Below are positions 1-7,522 of a stretch of DNA of 64,000 bases, one piece after another. The position numbers and the translations under genes are program-made. Every line of letters starts with the position of its first letter. Within the stretch, counting starts at the first letter, position 1. The DNA is taken from the NCBI GenBank assembly GCA_965216205.1, contig OZ244139.1:1302001-1366000 (forward strand), in the 5' to 3' direction. The notes beneath the pieces were generated by a model that searched no databases, had not been told where the DNA came from, and was given only the letters and a program-made list of their open reading frames with translations. Source of the stretch: CADEDH01 sp965216205 (GTDB lineage: Bacteria > Actinomycetota > Acidimicrobiia > Acidimicrobiales > SZUA-35).

Positions 1-948
1 GGCGGGTCGGCGGCGGCGCTCGCCGCCGGCATCGTGCCCCTCGCCACCGGGTCCGACGGTGGCGGCTCGATCCGCATCCCCTCGGCGGTGTGCGGCCTGT
101 CGGGGATCAAGACCACCCAGGGTCGGGTCCCCAACGGCGGACCGACGCCGCCGGGATCGGGGCTCTTGTCGGTCAAGGGTCCGATGGCGGCCTGCATCGA
201 CGACGTCGTCTTTGCCCTCGACATGTGCGTCGGCCCCCACCCGACCGACCCGTTCAGCCTCCCCCGGTCGGGCGCGCCGTGGTACGACGCCATGGTGGCC
301 AAGCGGCTGCCGTCCACGGTGGTGTGGTCGCGCACGCTGGGCTACGCCGACGTCGATCCGGAGATCGCCGAGATCTGCCGGGCCGCCGTCGACCGCCTCG
401 CCGGCGAGGGCACCGAGGTGACCGAGATCGACGAGGTCTGGGCCACCGATCCCGTCGGCCCGTGGCTGACGATGTGGGTCGCCTCCCGGGCCCGGACCCA
501 GGGCCACCTCGTCGGGACGCCGGAGTTCGAGCGGATCACGCCGTCGCTCCAGCAGCAGATCGAGATGGGGCTGACGCTCGACGCCGCCGACATGGCTCGG
601 GCGATCGACGCCATCCACGACCTCAACCTCCAGCTCGACGCTGCCTTCGAGCACGCCCCGCTCCTCCTCACACCGGTCTGCGCCGGCCACACCCCCGTCA
701 TCGGTGACGACGGCGTCACCGGCGACGGGGTGGTCGCGGGACAGGAGACGCCGGCCTGGGTCGGCTTCACCTACGGCTTCAACATGACCCGCAACCCTGC
801 TGGCACGATCAACGTGGGCTTCACCGCCGACGGGATGCCGGTGGGCCTCCAGGTGGTGGGCCGCCAGCGCGACGACCTCGCCGTCCTCCAGGCCATCTCC
901 GCCATCGAGGAGCTCTTCGCCACCGACCGCCGCGCCCCGATCGAGTAG
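1..948 (+). CDS. Amidase signature family, C-terminal part (5' end outside the window)
   Basis: The frame is open from base 1 and ends with TAG at 946-948. The first residues read GGSAAALAAG, the second half of the amidase glycine/serine signature. They are followed by GSDGGGSIRIP, whose serine (codon 67-69) aligns with the acyl-enzyme nucleophile of the Ser-cisSer-Lys triad. The lysine and probably the cis-serine lie upstream of the window. Family members hydrolyse amides to carboxylate and ammonia in the cytoplasm; the substrate cannot be read from sequence. GatA is unlikely because the next gene is another stand-alone amidase and no gatB or gatC is present. It converges with that amidase across hairpin repeats. 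Confidence 0.85.
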   Translation, partial: GGSAAALAAGIVPLATGSDGGGSIRIPSAVCGLSGIKTTQGRVPNGGPTPPGSGLLSVKGPMAACIDDVVFALDMCVGPHPTDPFSLPRSGAPWYDAMVAKRLPSTVVWSRTLGYADVDPEIAEICRAAVDRLAGEGTEVTEIDEVWATDPVGPWLTMWVASRARTQGHLVGTPEFERITPSLQQQIEMGLTLDAADMARAIDAIHDLNLQLDAAFEHAPLLLTPVCAGHTPVIGDDGVTGDGVVAGQETPAWVGFTYGFNMTRNPAGTINVGFTADGMPVGLQVVGRQRDDLAVLQAISAIEELFATDRRAPIE

Positions 949-967
949 CCCGCCCAGCCGCCTGTCC

Positions 968-1085
968 GCGTTGGCGGTTGTGGGCCTCGCCGGTGAGGCT
1001 TGGGGCCGCCAACGGGGTGTTCGGCGGTTCTTGCGTGGGCGTTGGCGGTTGTGGGCCTCGTGGGTGAGGCCTGGGGCCGCCGACC
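968..1085. repeat. Two tandem hairpin-forming repeats between convergent genes
   Basis: A 43-nt unit occurs at 968-1010 and 1039-1081 with three differences. Each copy folds on the plus-strand RNA into a long stem: 969-988 with 995-1014, and 1041-1059 with 1066-1084, rich in G-U pairs and with one internal G-G mismatch. Two of the three differences fall in the 6-nt loop and the third turns a G-U pair into G-C. There is no U-tract, so this is not a classical terminator, but it sits between two convergent amidase genes. Confidence 0.6.
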
Positions 1086-1119
1086 GGTGATGGGGGCGTG
1101 GGCGTGGGGGCGGGTTGCG

Positions 1120-2511
1120 TCAGCTGATGGTGGACAGGGGTGGAGCGGGGAGGGGGCCGCGGGCCTGCTCGTAGGTGGCGCCGATGCGGAGGAGGTGGGC
1201 CTCGTCGAACCCGCGGCCGACGAACTGGATCGCGGCCGGGATGTCGGCCGGCTCACCGTCGGGGGCGGGGGCGAGACCCACGGGCACGCTGAGGGCGGCC
1301 TGGGCGAGGTAGTTGGCGGCCCGGGTGAACTGGGCTGGGGTGACGTCCTCGTCGATCGTGGCCAGCGCCGGGGCCGTGTCGGGTGTGGTCGGGGTGACGA
1401 AGGCGTGCAGGTCGGCCATCGACGTCAGGAGCTCGGCCCGGTACCGCTGGCGAGCCTGGATGGCGGCGATGTAGGCGGTGGCGGCGACATCCTGACCACC
1501 GACAGCTCGGGCCCGGACGTGCTCGTCGAGCTTGGCGCTGGGGTCGCCCCACAGGTGGCCGTGGTGGTGCCATCCCTCGGGGGTGACGATGGCGAACGCC
1601 AGGTCCTTGAGCTCGTCGTAGGTGACCGGCATCGGCACGACGGTGATGTCGGCCCCGAGGTCGGCGAGGGTGTCGAGGGCGGCGTCGTAGGCGGCGAGCA
1701 TGTTCGGTGCCACGAGCGCCCGCTCGTGGTCGGCCATCGCCCCGAGCCGCACGCCTCGCAGGTCGGTCGGTGGGGGAGCGTAGAGCCCTGCGCCGGCCTG
1801 CCAGTCGTGATCGATCTCGGCCGGGTGGCGACCGGTGAGCACGTCGAACATGAGGGCTGCGTCGGCCACGGAGCGGGCCATCGGACCCGGCGTGTCGAGC
1901 GTGTGGGAGAGGGGCACGATGCCGTCGGTGGGGAGCAGGCCCTCGGTCGTCTTCAGCCCGACGATCCCGCAGAAGGCGGCGGGGAGCCGAACCGAGCCGC
2001 CGGTGTCGGTCCCGATCGCGCACGGCGCCATGCCCGATGCCACCGCCACCCCCGAGCCCGACGACGATCCCCCCGGCGCCCGGGCCGTCACCGGATCCCA
2101 CGGGTTGCGGGGGGTGCCCACGTGCTGGTTGGTGCCCCACCCGCCGAGGGCGAACTCCACGGTCTTCGTCTTGCCGATCAGCACCCCGCCAGCGGCGACG
2201 AGCCTACGGGCGATCGTGGCTGTGGCGGGCGAGACCCGATCGGCGAGGGCGGCGCTCCCGGCGGACGTCGTCCGACCTTCGACGTCGACGATGTCCTTCA
2301 GCGCGAACGGCATGCCGTGGAATGGACCGGACCGGTGACCCGTGGCGAGTTGGGAGGTGGCCCCTTCGGCCGCCCGGCGGGCCTCGTCGCCGTAGACGAC
2401 CCGCCAGGCCTCGAGCTTGCCGTCGAGTTGGTCGATGGCGTCGAGCACCTGGTCCATGGCGTCGGTGGGGGTGGCCGACCCGTCGAGGAAGGATCGGGCG
2501 AGGTCGTTCAT
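1120..2511 (-). CDS. Amidase signature family protein
   Basis: A 463-residue protein, the usual length for a stand-alone amidase. The triad is complete: Lys72 in ALKDIVD, cis-Ser149 in APGGSSSGSG and nucleophile Ser173 in GTDTGGSVRLP, with the 24-residue Ser-Ser spacing of the family. It should hydrolyse an amide or act as an amidotransferase-type hydrolase in the cytoplasm; the substrate is unknown. The start is ambiguous: ATG at 2511 is chosen, and GTG at 2523 is an in-frame alternative four codons upstream. No clear Shine-Dalgarno sequence precedes either. The gene is divergent from the RidA-like gene at 2608 and convergent with the partial amidase at 948. It is only a distant relative of that neighbour, so not a recent tandem copy. 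Confidence 0.88.
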   Translation of the reverse strand: MNDLARSFLDGSATPTDAMDQVLDAIDQLDGKLEAWRVVYGDEARRAAEGATSQLATGHRSGPFHGMPFALKDIVDVEGRTTSAGSAALADRVSPATATIARRLVAAGGVLIGKTKTVEFALGGWGTNQHVGTPRNPWDPVTARAPGGSSSGSGVAVASGMAPCAIGTDTGGSVRLPAAFCGIVGLKTTEGLLPTDGIVPLSHTLDTPGPMARSVADAALMFDVLTGRHPAEIDHDWQAGAGLYAPPPTDLRGVRLGAMADHERALVAPNMLAAYDAALDTLADLGADITVVPMPVTYDELKDLAFAIVTPEGWHHHGHLWGDPSAKLDEHVRARAVGGQDVAATAYIAAIQARQRYRAELLTSMADLHAFVTPTTPDTAPALATIDEDVTPAQFTRAANYLAQAALSVPVGLAPAPDGEPADIPAAIQFVGRGFDEAHLLRIGATYEQARGPLPAPPLSTIS

Positions 2512-2596
2512 CGATGACAGCACCCGGTCATCGTGGCACACGCCTTCTCGTCGGCGCCTCAGCAGCGCGGGGCTGGAGGTTCCGTGCTCTGGCTCG

Positions 2597-2602
2597 TAGC
2601 AT
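2597..2602 (+). promoter_or_regulatory. -10 box TAGCAT for a leaderless transcript
   Basis: TAGCAT lies 5 nt upstream of the ATG at 2608. At this spacing transcription would begin at or next to the start codon, and no Shine-Dalgarno sequence is present. The same arrangement recurs at 21546, 26748, 50489 and 55955 on the plus strand and at 50424 on the minus strand. Confidence 0.5.
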
Positions 2603-2607
2603 GCCGC

Positions 2608-3765
2608 ATGGCCCTCGACGCGGTCGTTCCCCGCGAGTTCCCCTGGCTCGACACGAGCCGGTACTCGTTCTCGTCGGCGATCGACGCCGGCGGTGCAGTG
2701 TGGGCGGCGGGTCAGACGGCGGGTGTGTTCGACAGCGACGCCGGACGGATCGTCGTCGGTGGCGGGGCCGGGGAGCAGGCGGCGCTGTGCTGGGAGAAGG
2801 TCTCGGCGGTGCTCGATGCCGCCGGTCGGACTCCGGCCGACTGCTCGGAGGTGGTCGAGTACGTCACGCCGGCCGGGCTTCGTGATCATGAGGCGATCGA
2901 GGCGGCCAGGCCCGCCGGGGTCGGGGAGTCGGGGACGGCGTCGGGGCCGGCGATGTCGACCGTGGTGGTCGACTCCCTCGTCCGACCCGAGGCTCTCGTG
3001 GAGATCGAGGTCGTCGCCGGACAGTCCCCGGGTCTGGTCCGGATCCCGCAGGTCCTCCCGATCGGCGATGCGGGGGAGGTCGTGGCCCCCGATGACTTCG
3101 TGGCCCAGTGCGAGTGGGTGCTCGAGGAGGCCGGTCGTCGGCTGGCCGTCCACGGGCTCGGCTTCGGCGACGTCGTGAAGGTGGTGCAGCAGACCACGCC
3201 CGCCACCCGTCGCCAGTACCGGGACACGGCCGAGGCCCGACGCCGGCTCCTCGGCCCGACGTTCCCCTCGTCGACCGGGGTCCTCGTCTCGGCCCTGCCG
3301 CATCCTGGCGCGCTCGTTGCGCTCGACGTGTGGGCCTCGTCGGGCCCGAAGAAGGTGGTGCCGTACGCCGAGGATGCGTACGCCTCACTCACCTTCGCCC
3401 CGGCCGTGGTGGCCGGCGGGCTCGTGTTCATCTCCGGCACAACCGCCTGGGACCCGGCCACGAACGACACGGTGGCCCCCGGCGAGATCGGGGCCCAGGC
3501 CGAGTTCGTCTACGACCAGATCGGCCGGGTCTGCGAAGCGGCAGGCACGTCGATCGATCATCTCGTGAAGACGATCGAGTACGTGGCGCCCGACGGCCTC
3601 GGCCGGTACCGGGAGGTCGGCGGGATCCGGGAGCGGGTGCTGGGCCGGCCGTTCCCGGCCTCGACCGGTGCGGTGGTGGCCGGACTGTTGAGCCGGCAGT
3701 GGATGATCGAGGTGGAGGCCGTGGCGGTGCTGCCGGACGCGGCGGGTGGTGGGGCGCCGCAGTGA
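2608..3765 (+). CDS. Triple-domain RidA/YjgF-like protein
   Basis: The 385-residue protein has three consecutive RidA-like (YjgF/YER057c/UK114) units at about 17-137, 145-255 and 265-375. They are recognisable from repeated VVAGGLVFISGTTAW- and FPASTGAVVAG-type strands and the closing MIEVEAVAV strand. Family proteins are normally single domains that trimerise and hydrolyse reactive enamines or imines. The arginine that binds the imine carboxylate in RidA is replaced by the STG sequence in units 2 and 3, so deaminase activity is doubtful; a single chain may mimic the trimer. ATG 2608 is preferred over the earlier in-frame start at 2533 because of the TAGCAT box. The next gene starts in a 4-nt GTGA overlap, so the two are translationally coupled. 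Confidence 0.75.
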   Translation: MALDAVVPREFPWLDTSRYSFSSAIDAGGAVWAAGQTAGVFDSDAGRIVVGGGAGEQAALCWEKVSAVLDAAGRTPADCSEVVEYVTPAGLRDHEAIEAARPAGVGESGTASGPAMSTVVVDSLVRPEALVEIEVVAGQSPGLVRIPQVLPIGDAGEVVAPDDFVAQCEWVLEEAGRRLAVHGLGFGDVVKVVQQTTPATRRQYRDTAEARRRLLGPTFPSSTGVLVSALPHPGALVALDVWASSGPKKVVPYAEDAYASLTFAPAVVAGGLVFISGTTAWDPATNDTVAPGEIGAQAEFVYDQIGRVCEAAGTSIDHLVKTIEYVAPDGLGRYREVGGIRERVLGRPFPASTGAVVAGLLSRQWMIEVEAVAVLPDAAGGGAPQ

Positions 3766-4739
3766 CCGCTGCGCTCGACCACGAGCTCGTGACCGACGAG
3801 GTGGAGGCCTGCATCGGTCAGTCGGTCACCTACGAGGCGCCGGAGGAGATCGACGCCGGGGCGATCCGCTACTTCGCCCTCGCCATCGGCTCCGATCCCG
3901 TCCGCTGGACCACCGAAGCGCCGCCCACCTTCGTGTGCGAGACCAACCAGCTCACCGGCCGGTCGGTGCCCGACCACAACGGCTACCTGGGCCACAACTG
4001 GGACCTGCCGTTCCCCACGCCGGTCGACATGATCCGCGGCGGGAACGACTACCACTTCCACCACCCGGTCCGCCCCGGTCATCGAATCCTGACGACGTGG
4101 ACCCTCACCTCGATCGAGGAGCGGACGACCGGTTCCGGCCAACACCTCGCCGTCGCCACCGCCGAAGCCGCCTACCGTCTCCCCGGCGGCGATCTCATGG
4201 CCACCAACACCGAGACCCTCCTCTTCCGCACGCCGGTGGTGCCAGACACAACGCGCACACCGGTGCCAGACACATCGTGCGGAGGTGCGGCTGCTGTAAC
4301 GGCCGATCGTGGTCCTGGCGCGCCGTGGCTCGGCGGTGCCGCCGAGCCGTCGGTCGGCGATCGGCTACCGGTACTGGAACGGCCGATCGGCCTCGTCGAC
4401 CTGGTGGCCTACGGGGCGGCGACCTGGGACTGGCACCGCCTCCACTACGACCAGGATCGGGCGGCCGAGTTCGGCATGGACGGCCCGGTCGTGGACGGTC
4501 AGATGTTGGGGGCGCTGCTGGCCGAGCAGGTCACCGCCTGGCTCGGCAGCGCTGGTCGGATCGGACGCTTACGGTTCCGGAATCGGGCCCCGGTCCATCC
4601 GGGGACCACGATCCGCTGCGAGGGGGAGGTGGTCGAGGTCGGTCGCGCAGGGTGCGCCGTCCGTCTGCGGGTGTTGGTCGACGGCGTCCCGGTGGTGGAG
4701 CCGGCGTCGGCGGAGATCCGGCTGGAGAGTGCGCTGTGA
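3762..4739 (+). CDS. Double-hotdog MaoC-like dehydratase
   Basis: The 325-residue protein contains two hotdog folds. The N-terminal one (about 5-155) resembles the FAS1-type dehydratase domain. The C-terminal one (about 205-325) has the MaoC hydratase pattern around WDWHRLHYDQDRAAEFGM and the conserved VVDGQMLGALL helix. Such proteins hydrate enoyl-CoA esters or related thioesters in beta-oxidation-like degradation. The linker at about 160-180 contains two copies of a VPDT motif encoded by a 24-bp DNA repeat. Start GTG 3762 overlaps the stop of the RidA-like gene. The last 18 bases, including the stop, are duplicated immediately downstream (4742-4759). It probably works with the neighbouring SDR in acyl-CoA catabolism. 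Confidence 0.75.
   Translation: MTAALDHELVTDEVEACIGQSVTYEAPEEIDAGAIRYFALAIGSDPVRWTTEAPPTFVCETNQLTGRSVPDHNGYLGHNWDLPFPTPVDMIRGGNDYHFHHPVRPGHRILTTWTLTSIEERTTGSGQHLAVATAEAAYRLPGGDLMATNTETLLFRTPVVPDTTRTPVPDTSCGGAAAVTADRGPGAPWLGGAAEPSVGDRLPVLERPIGLVDLVAYGAATWDWHRLHYDQDRAAEFGMDGPVVDGQMLGALLAEQVTAWLGSAGRIGRLRFRNRAPVHPGTTIRCEGEVVEVGRAGCAVRLRVLVDGVPVVEPASAEIRLESAL
4238..4274. repeat. REP-like 13-bp direct repeat inside the dehydratase linker
   Basis: GGTGCCAGACACA occurs at 4238-4250 and 4262-4274, a 24-bp period that keeps the reading frame. On the minus strand it reads TGTGTCTGGCACC, which resembles the core of dispersed repetitive extragenic elements seen in many bacteria. Its position exactly between the two hotdog domains suggests insertion into a tolerant linker. 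Confidence 0.45.
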
Positions 4740-4787
4740 CCGGAGAGTGCGCGGTGATCGAGCGCAGCAACGAGAAGGGGAACAACG

Positions 4788-5252
4788 ATGGGTGATGACG
4801 GGACCGGGGTGCCGGACGGCACCGAGCTGGCCGAGCGGTTGGCGAGGGTCGAGGCGAAGGACGAGATCCGGGAGCTGACCGCTCGCTACTGTCATGCGGT
4901 GGTCGACGGGGACGCTGAGGCGATCGTCGACCTGTTCTGCAAGGACGGGACGTTCCGGATGCGGAAGTTCGCCGCCACCGGCGATGAGGAGCTCCGCAAG
5001 ATGTACGAGGGTGGGGTGGGGAACAAGACCCACAAGCCGTTCATCCAGAACCACGTGATCGAGTTCGAGAACCCGGCCGAGGCCACGGGGCGCTGTTCGG
5101 TCGAGATCCGAGTGTTCCAGGATGGCGAGGCGCTGACCGCCGCCGGTCACTACCTCGACCGCTACCGGCTCGAGGATGGCCGTTGGCGGTTCGCCGAGCG
5201 GTTCTACAACAGCTATCACCTCGCTCCGTGGAGCACCGGCTGGACGAAGTAG
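4788..5252 (+). CDS. SnoaL-like / NTF2-fold protein
   Basis: A 154-residue protein with the layout of SnoaL_4-type NTF2-like proteins: an N-terminal helix with EIRELTARYCHAVVDGDAEAI, a central sheet containing the conserved HVIEF, and the C-terminal FAERFYNSYHLAPW strand. Relatives are ring cyclases, dehydratases and ketosteroid-isomerase-like enzymes, often of unknown substrate and found beside SDR and acyl-CoA genes. An AAGGGGAA ribosome site precedes ATG 4788. It follows the MaoC-like gene after 48 nt and is probably cotranscribed with it. It converges with the SDR gene at 5280 after only 27 nt. Confidence 0.75.
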   Translation: MGDDGTGVPDGTELAERLARVEAKDEIRELTARYCHAVVDGDAEAIVDLFCKDGTFRMRKFAATGDEELRKMYEGGVGNKTHKPFIQNHVIEFENPAEATGRCSVEIRVFQDGEALTAAGHYLDRYRLEDGRWRFAERFYNSYHLAPWSTGWTK

Positions 5253-5279
5253 GCTGCTCGCAGTCCTCTCGAAGCCTCG

Positions 5280-6068
5280 TCAGTAGGCCGACGCCCCACC
5301 CTCGGCCGGAATGACCGCACCATTCACCATCCGACTCTCGTCGGAGGCCAGGAAGAGGGCGACGTTGGCGATGTCCTCTGGCACGCCGTAGCCGAACGGG
5401 TGCCGGTTGTCGACGAGCCGGTCGTTCACCTCGATGGCCTTGGCTATCCGTTCGGCTGGCGGCAGTGAGCCGTCGATCTCGAAGCGCGACTGCACCCGTT
5501 CGCTGAGCACGATCCCGGGGGCGATCGCATTGGCCCGGATCCCGTTCCGCCAGTAACGGCCGGCCAGCGCCTGGGTGAAGGAGATGATCCCGCCCTTGGC
5601 CGCCGTGTACACGTGACCCCGGAAGCTCCCCTTGAGCGCCACCACGGAGGTGAAGTTGACGATGGCGCCGCCCCCGGCCTCGCTCAGGTGGGGGATGGCC
5701 TTGCGGCAGGCGAGGAACGTGCCCCGGAGATCGAGGTTGATCGTGTGGTCCCACACGTCGAGGTCCACGTCGGTGACCGGCCCGTCCTCGCCGATCGACC
5801 CGCCGGCACAGTTCACCAGCGTCGTCAGCCGCCCCATCCGCTCGGCCGCCGCGTCGATCGCCTCGCCGAGCTGGTCCTCGTCGGTCACATCGACGCGCAT
5901 CGCGATCGCGCCGTCGCCCACCGCGTCCGCAGTGGTGTCGGCCAGAGCCTGGTCGATGTCGAGCACCGCCACCGACGCCCCCTCAGCTGCGAAGCGGATA
6001 GCCGATGCCCGCCCGATCCCCGAGCCACCGCCGGTGATCGCCACGCACTTTCCATCGAGTCGTCCCAT
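5280..6068 (-). CDS. Short-chain dehydrogenase/reductase (SDR)
   Basis: A classical 262-residue SDR. The cofactor motif TGGGSGIG is at 12-19, NCAGG at 86-90, and the catalytic Asn111, Ser141, Tyr154 and Lys158 (YTAAK) are all present. Asp37 at the end of beta-2 (VLDID) suggests a preference for NAD(H). It should oxidise a secondary alcohol or reduce a ketone in the cytoplasm. Together with the hotdog dehydratase and SnoaL-like gene it fits a degradation pathway for a cyclic or branched acid, which is inference. The start at ATG 6068 matches the normal N-terminus. Confidence 0.9.
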   Translation of the reverse strand: MGRLDGKCVAITGGGSGIGRASAIRFAAEGASVAVLDIDQALADTTADAVGDGAIAMRVDVTDEDQLGEAIDAAAERMGRLTTLVNCAGGSIGEDGPVTDVDLDVWDHTINLDLRGTFLACRKAIPHLSEAGGGAIVNFTSVVALKGSFRGHVYTAAKGGIISFTQALAGRYWRNGIRANAIAPGIVLSERVQSRFEIDGSLPPAERIAKAIEVNDRLVDNRHPFGYGVPEDIANVALFLASDESRMVNGAVIPAEGGASAY

Positions 6069-6291
6069 GCGCTGTGTCTACCCTGCTGTGCCCACACCGT
6101 CGAGCGGGCGGGCAGAGTGGGCACGCCGCGCGGTCGAATGTTCCACGTAGTTGCGACAACGGTCTGCGCGGTCCTGTCGCTGGCGGCAAGTCCGAGCTGC
6201 GGCCTCGACTGCGCGCCCGGCGACGTGACGTCGAGCAGTCGTGACAATCGGGAGTGCCTGCTCGGCGGGCGGGTTAACCTGGTCGGTCTCC

Positions 6292-6368
6292 GGACCGTTA
6301 GCTCAGTTGGCTAGAGCGCTCGCCTCACACGCGAGAGGTCACTGGTTCAAGTCCAGTACGGTCCACCA
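6292..6368 (+). tRNA. tRNA-Val (anticodon CAC)
   Basis: All arms form. The acceptor stem GGACCGT pairs with ACGGTCC, the D-arm is GCTC/GAGC with GG in the loop, and the anticodon stem CTCGC/GCGAG holds the loop CTCACAC with anticodon CAC at 6326-6328, reading GUG. The T-arm is CTGG-TTCAAGT-CCAG. The discriminator is A6365 and CCA is encoded (6366-6368). A TAACCT box at 6275-6280 is a plausible -10 element. Confidence 0.95.
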
Positions 6369-6462
6369 CGAAAGCCCAGGTCGCGGGAGACCCATGACGA
6401 GGCGCAGTTGGACGCCGAGATGGTCGACGTTACCGGTGACGCCTTGAGCGCTGACGCTTACA

Positions 6463-6482
6463 GTTGACCGTCGAACGTCAAC
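6463..6482. other. 20-bp palindrome in gene-poor DNA after the tRNA
   Basis: GTTGAC and GTCAAC form perfect outer arms around a TCGA centre (16 of 20 positions symmetric). It could be an operator or a weak terminator. In the rest of 6369-6563 I see no gene; a short plus-strand frame ending in TGA near 6467 looks protein-like in composition but matches nothing I recognise. I see no integrase and no second copy of the tRNA 3' end. Confidence 0.3.
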
Positions 6483-6563
6483 GCCGGCTCCTGGAGCTCT
6501 GCTTCCCGAGCATCGCGTGACCGCAAGGGGTCAGATGATCGACCTTCGCGAGTTTCGCCGGAG

Positions 6564-7310
6564 TCAGCTCCCCGCCTCCGATCGGGCGGTCCGCTCAATG
6601 ATCACGAGGTCTGCGGTGATGTTCAACGCGGTCACGATCTGGGATGACTCGTCGTATGTCGTGACCGTGGCGCGGTTGGAGCGAACGACGAAGGAGCCGA
6701 CGGAGACGCCATCGATGGTGACCGGCACGGTGGCCGTGCCGGTCTGGCCGATGGCAGCCAGCACCGCCAGCCGCTGGTCATCTCGACGAACCACCATCAG
6801 CAGGTCACCCACTCCGTCTTCATCCCAGTCGCCGAAGGCCGGGCCGAACTCGATCTCGGCATCGGGCGGGACGAACCGGTCGACGAGTTCCTCGGCTACC
6901 TAGCCGTCGGAGCTGTCGAACACCGGATCGGAGACGGGGAGCGTGGATGCCCGTGAGGCCGTGCCAGAGTCAGCGTCCTCTCCCCGCGGCCACCTCGTCC
7001 GGCGAGGACGGGACGTCGAAGTTGGTGGTCGTGGCGGTCGCGTCCTCGCCTGCAGTCGTCGTCGTGGCTTCCTCGTCGGTGGCGGACGTCGTCGTTTCCT
7101 CGTCGCCGCCCTCGGATCCGGTCGTCGCTGATTCGCTGGCGTCGGTCTCGTCCGCAGTGATGGAGGCAGCGTCGTCCGATGTCGTCGCCGTCGATGCCTC
7201 CGACTGCCTCTCCCCTTCCCCACGAGCGGCCAGGGCCAGTCCCGATGCAACGAGGACTCCGAGCAGCCCCGTGACGGGAGCCGGCTCACCAGCCGCCGCG
7301 CAGCGCGACG
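6564..7310 (-). pseudogene. Broken membrane-anchored protein with FG-GAP-like domain
   Basis: Reading down the minus strand: a basic stretch (about 7315-7270 in one frame), a hydrophobic helix GLLGVLVASGLALAA (about 7270-7225, shifted frame), then a Ser/Thr/Glu-rich linker typical of envelope lipoproteins (TTTSATDEEATTTTAG), which stops after VPSSPDEVAAG. The adjacent frame continues through TLPVSDPVFDSSDG, hits TAG at 6900-6902, and resumes as VAEELVDRF and then FGDWDEDGVGDLLMVV, a calcium-loop pattern like FG-GAP/VCBS repeats, to the stop at 6564. At least two frameshifts and one nonsense codon separate the pieces. An intact ancestor would have been an extracytoplasmic protein of about 250 residues. 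Function unknown. Confidence 0.6.
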
Positions 7311-7450
7311 CAGGATGGCGTGGCCTGCAACATGCCGACCTCGTGATTGATGAGATAGGTCCGGTAGCCGGTGATAGTCGAGTCCCAGGTATCGGTGGCG
7401 GTACGCCACCTCTTGGCGTTCAGCACGGGGTCGTGGTGGGCGCCGGCGCC
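7286..7450 (-). pseudogene. DUF3152 relic with destroyed metal site
   Basis: The minus-strand frame reads VLNAKRW, then TGYRTYLINHEVG and ends ATPSC...GGW. This matches from memory the core of DUF3152 proteins, secreted actinobacterial proteins with a zinc-protease-like HEVGHxLGHGHxxC motif. Here HEVG is followed by MLQATPSC, so the second and third histidines are gone, most simply by small deletions, and the protein stops soon after. The N-terminal part is absent, since the intact DUF389 gene starts on the other strand at 7523. Family assignment rests on this short core only. Confidence 0.5.
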
Positions 7451-7522
7451 GTTGCCGACGATGCGCCACCCTGACCGACGCCAAAGTGCCGACGCTGAGG
7501 ATGGTCGGCTAGAAAACGCCCG

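Noticed and set aside
1120..3303. Longer amidase of 727 residues
   Set aside because: The N-terminal extension overlaps the RidA-like gene and its low-complexity Arg/Pro/Gly content is typical of antisense frames; the amidase fold starts near 2511.
4724..4759. 18-bp tandem duplication at the dehydratase stop as a regulatory element
   Set aside because: It is a two-copy duplication with two mismatches covering the stop codon, more easily a local slippage event; no symmetry is present.
6947..7474. Plus-strand Ser/Val-rich open frame
   Set aside because: It is the antisense of the Thr/Glu linker of the minus-strand pseudogene, whose composition is typical of envelope proteins.
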